Of a DNA stretch of 44,725 bases, positions 41,889 to 44,725 are shown one piece after another. How positions within the stretch are numbered: position 1 is the first letter of the stretch; each line of letters opens with the position of its first letter. The notes under the pieces were generated by a model. That model ran no database searches. It saw only the letters and a program-made list of their open reading frames with translations, and was not told where the DNA came from. The stretch is from positions 104,168 through 148,892 of the forward strand of contig JH152843.1 in assembly GCA_000226015.1 (NCBI GenBank), given 5' to 3'. Position numbers and translations under genes: made by a program. Source of the stretch: Mnemiopsis leidyi. Its lineage: Eukaryota > Ctenophora > Tentaculata > Lobata > Bolinopsidae.

Positions 41889-42287
41889 CTAAGAATGTTT
41901 AAAACTTGCATAAGAATGTAAACCTTCATAAAAATCATCCAGTGTAGCAACCAGGTAAGGTATTACATTTTGACGCCTTCTACAACACATCGAATTATGT
42001 GACGCTGTCAAGTCAACATATTCGTTCAGTTGTGACGCTGTCAAGTCAACATATTGGTACAGTTGTGACGTTGTCAAGTTAACATATTGGTACAGTTGTG
42101 ACGCTGTCAAGTCAACATATTGGTACAGTTGTGACGTTGTCAAGTCAACATATTGGTACAGTTGTGACGTTGTCAAGTCAACATATTGGTACAGTTGTGA
42201 CGTTGTCAAGTCAACATATTGGCACAGTTGTGACGTTGTCAAGTCAACATATTGGCACAGTTTTGACACAGTTTCCTCTAGCTCCAA
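41889..42287 (-). CDS. open frame with 11-residue repeats, possibly exonic
   Basis: A minus-strand frame of about 130 codons. It consists of seven to eight repeats of YQYVDLTTSQL (33-bp units) followed by a non-repetitive end (RRRQNVIPYLVATLDDFYEGLHSY) that looks coding. A donor-like TATGAAG|gtttac follows. It starts without an ATG, so it would be an internal exon of the unrecognised minus-strand gene, with a minisatellite expanded in frame. Equally, it could be an intronic minisatellite next to a short exon. Confidence 0.35.
   Translation of the reverse strand: MELEETVSKLCQYVDLTTSQLCQYVDLTTSQLYQYVDLTTSQLYQYVDLTTSQLYQYVDLTASQLYQYVNLTTSQLYQYVDLTASQLNEYVDLTASHNSMCCRRRQNVIPYLVATLDDFYEGLHSYASFKHS
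42000..42262. repeat. 33-bp minisatellite
   Basis: About eight copies of gtcaacatattggtacagtt followed by gtgacgttgtcaa. The unit length is a multiple of three, and substitutions are few (gctgtc/gttgtc, ggtaca/ggcaca). Confidence 0.95.
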
Positions 42288-42460
42288 AAGTCAAAACCCT
42301 CATTTTTTGGCGAATAGAAGATTGCAGCATATAAATTGCTGTTTTGGGAGCTATTTGAATATTTTTTATCGGAGTATATCCACCCAAATTGGAGGCAGAA
42401 AACCTAGGATATTAAGTAATTACCTAAATCAAGGCTCATGACTTTCACCATTATTGTATC

Positions 42461-42570
42461 GTGTACTCTGATTACTCCGATATATTATAATATATTATAC
42501 AACAACATATTGTATTGTGTACTCTGATAACTCGGATATATTATAATATATTATACAACAACATATTGTT
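42461..42570. repeat. 56-bp direct duplication with an AT palindrome
   Basis: Two copies (42461-42516, 42517-42570) starting gtgtactctgat. Each contains the self-complementary tatattataatata. Confidence 0.9.
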
Positions 42571-43633
42571 ATATGTTCGCAGAATGCTCTAGTCCGGATA
42601 AATGTAAGACATTAAATATTTAAGTAGAATGAGTGTTGGAACGATCCTGAATTAAAAAGGGTAAACTTAAAAGCATTACTGGGGATTAGTCACAAATTTC
42701 AGAAAACAGTGCTTCATAGCTTCTGATTGGTTTAATTGGCACGACCGTTCCCTAAAATACCTATCTCTGGCTCTATAGTATCCTCTATAGTCCTCACATA
42801 AATAACTGGTGGAGAGAAGGTGTGTAATGTGTATTCATATAAGAACACGTGATAGAAATACTGCTAATTGATTTATCGCTGTCGAACGTTGATTGTTATT
42901 ATCAGTTATCAGGTCTTAAATAAACAAGCGTGCACACATCCGCAAAGTTATTATTGCCCGATTATAGATATGATATAATTTTAAATATGGTTCCGGTTAA
43001 ATAGTTTGGGTAAAAAACTATAGGAAAATATTAAGATGAAGTGAAATCTCTGATGTATCTTGTAACTCGTTCAACTGTTTAAAGTACAGTTTTACGAGGA
43101 TTAGTTCTGGATTTTTGTTCGGAGCAGTGGGATTAATACTGGGTTAAAATACTTGTAATTAGACACCTAGTTAAATTTTGCAGTCAATCTAGATGGCGGA
43201 AAATTTCAGAAGAATTCCAAAACTATTATCATAAACATCACTAAGATAATCAACATGAACTGTAAGATACAGGTTTCAGGGACAAGAAACAGTTCAAAGG
43301 TATGTTTAATTAGTAAACAAACACACACAAACAACGCCACAGGTGCAACGTCAATGACAAACTTGTTTAATGTTATTCCCACCATTACGGTTAATGAGTG
43401 CCGTGATAAAACGTGTAAATGATTGACTTCATCCTCGCCACTTATCCCTGGCTATCTTCTTCCCTGGTGCCATTGCCAGTAATTAGTCACATCACGCCTG
43501 TATATTTTTATCAGCAAATTAAATCTCGTTAATTGTCTCTCTGCGCTCAAAGAGATTCACCTGATCCTGAGCTATTTTATCTTAATCTATCTTTGTTATC
43601 CGGCTTGTCGGAGTTTCCCTAATCTACCTTCAC
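42571..43633. other. 5' flank of the Ser-rich plus-strand gene
   Basis: No exon seen. Presumed promoter and 5' UTR region for the gene starting at 43634, with no clear core-promoter motif. Confidence 0.4.
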
Positions 43634-44091
43634 ATGTCTGAGAAGCGCGGCAAGCACAAGAAGACGCGGAGCGCTGAGGGCTCTACGCGCAGTAAGAGTG
43701 CCACGCCCCGTGCACACAGCGCTGTTCCAGCTCGTCCTCACAGCGCGACCTCTAGCTCTCGCTCCTCACAAAGTAGTACCGGCCCAGATTCCCTGATCGT
43801 CAGGAACCACAGTGCTAGTAGAAGTAAGTCTCCCTCTCCAGCAAGCAGCTTCCTTAGTATAGACTCTCCTTCTTCCTCCTCCTCGCTCCCCACAAACAGT
43901 CCACACAACAGCAGTCCGCGCACGCGCCACACCAAGCGTGTGGGCGATACTCTGCGCAGCAAATCTTCCTCTGGGAAGAGACGGTCCTCTGGCGTGAGAA
44001 GATCTTCTCTGTCCGGCTCTCTGTGTGACCTTTCTAGATCTACCAGCTGCTTAGTAGATGTGGAGAAAGCTTCCTGCTTCATACGCAACTG
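43634..44091 (+). CDS. Ser/Arg-rich first coding exon (gene continues off window)
   Basis: Begins ATGTCTGAGAAGCGC and stays open for 152 codons to a good donor (CAACTG|gtatgt at 44092). The ORF reads on to a stop only 10 codons later, so splicing is likely. The product is low-complexity: Lys/Arg-rich start, then Ser/Pro-rich stretches (SRSKSPSPASSFLS, PSSSSSLPTNSPHNSS) and RRSS-type basophilic kinase sites (KRRSSGVRRSSLSGS). No domain is present in this exon. Composition resembles disordered N-termini of cytoskeletal or RNA-processing proteins. Together with 37423-37812 it could represent alternative first exons of one gene, but there is no direct evidence. Confidence 0.55.
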
Positions 44092-44501
44092 GTATGTTAA
44101 ATATGCAGATGGTAGAAATATGTGACACTTTCTTAACAAGACTTTCTCCATACATTCTCTACATTCTCTATGGAGTGTGGGCGTGTGTTTTACGTCTTCC
44201 TTACTTTATTCTAATTTTAAACTTATTATCTGGGATACAGGGTATTGGGTTAGCTTGTGAGAAAGTTAAAAAACAATATATTTCGTTAAGCGGTAGTTAA
44301 GTGTACGTTTACATACATTTGTATAATAGTTAAGTGTTAACAGCTCTTCTGCCTATTGAACACTATATATAATGCATCTTTAGCTCACCTTAACTTAGCT
44401 ACAATTAACCTAATCTTTAGCTTACATTTACTATGCTATCATTGTCCATTAACCTACTTACTAAGTTGTACATATCTGCTTAATGTCACTGTCTAGTACC
44501 T

Positions 44502-44725
<224 letters not shown>

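Overview
The window is nuclear DNA of a metazoan, probably an invertebrate. The genes have GT-AG introns, many under 300 bp, and encode animal orthologues: CFP1, SDS22, USP30, TIMM29 and XAB2. The DNA is AT-rich, and nearly every spacer and many introns carry a private minisatellite. Two 10-N assembly gaps (10772-10781, 33892-33901) show it is a draft assembly. I cannot name the species.

Left part (1 to about 28 kb): a gene-dense, almost strictly minus-strand train. Reading from right to left (direction of transcription): XAB2/SYF1 (27930-22977, 11 exons), a small mitochondrial-ribosome-like protein that looks like mS26 (22645-20438, 6 exons), a KH-domain protein with a mitochondrial-type N-terminus (20027-19329), a giant intronless polytopic membrane protein of 1945 residues that I do not recognise (18636-12799), unassigned exon-like segments (12.0-11.5 kb), TIMM29 (9933-9380), USP30 (8905-6779), PPP1R7/SDS22 (6029-5127) and CXXC1/CFP1 (3906 to beyond the left edge). 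I rebuilt the spliced genes exon by exon, with splice phases that agree at each junction. Spacers between neighbours are as short as 332-475 bp. Every start codon has a splice-acceptor-like AG just upstream, often with a pyrimidine tract, which suggests spliced-leader trans-splicing or very short 5' UTR exons.

Right part (28 to 44.7 kb): gene-poor. It holds a 37-bp minisatellite, a probable LINE 3' tail, and a 4-kb mosaic (about 31.4-35.3 kb) of shuffled, inverted repeat words. The mosaic includes a hairpin module with a compensatory base change, 202-bp direct repeats, and decayed LINE pieces in opposite orientations either side of an assembly gap. Two copies of a tRNA-derived SINE follow. 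Then come a Ser/Arg-rich plus-strand ORF (37423-37812), a promoter-like region with a duplicated CACGTG/ATTGGCT module (39.9-40.0 kb), unrecognised minus-strand exons (40.8-42.3 kb), a Ser-rich plus-strand first exon (43634-44091) and a long CA microsatellite.

Functional themes: chromatin and RNA processing (CFP1, XAB2), PP1 regulation (SDS22) and a run of mitochondria-related genes (mS26-like, KH protein, TIMM29, USP30). The best candidates for something undescribed are the WR-module membrane protein, the acceptor-at-ATG gene train, the tandem duplications that copy 5' splice sites, and the shuffled hairpin repeat family.
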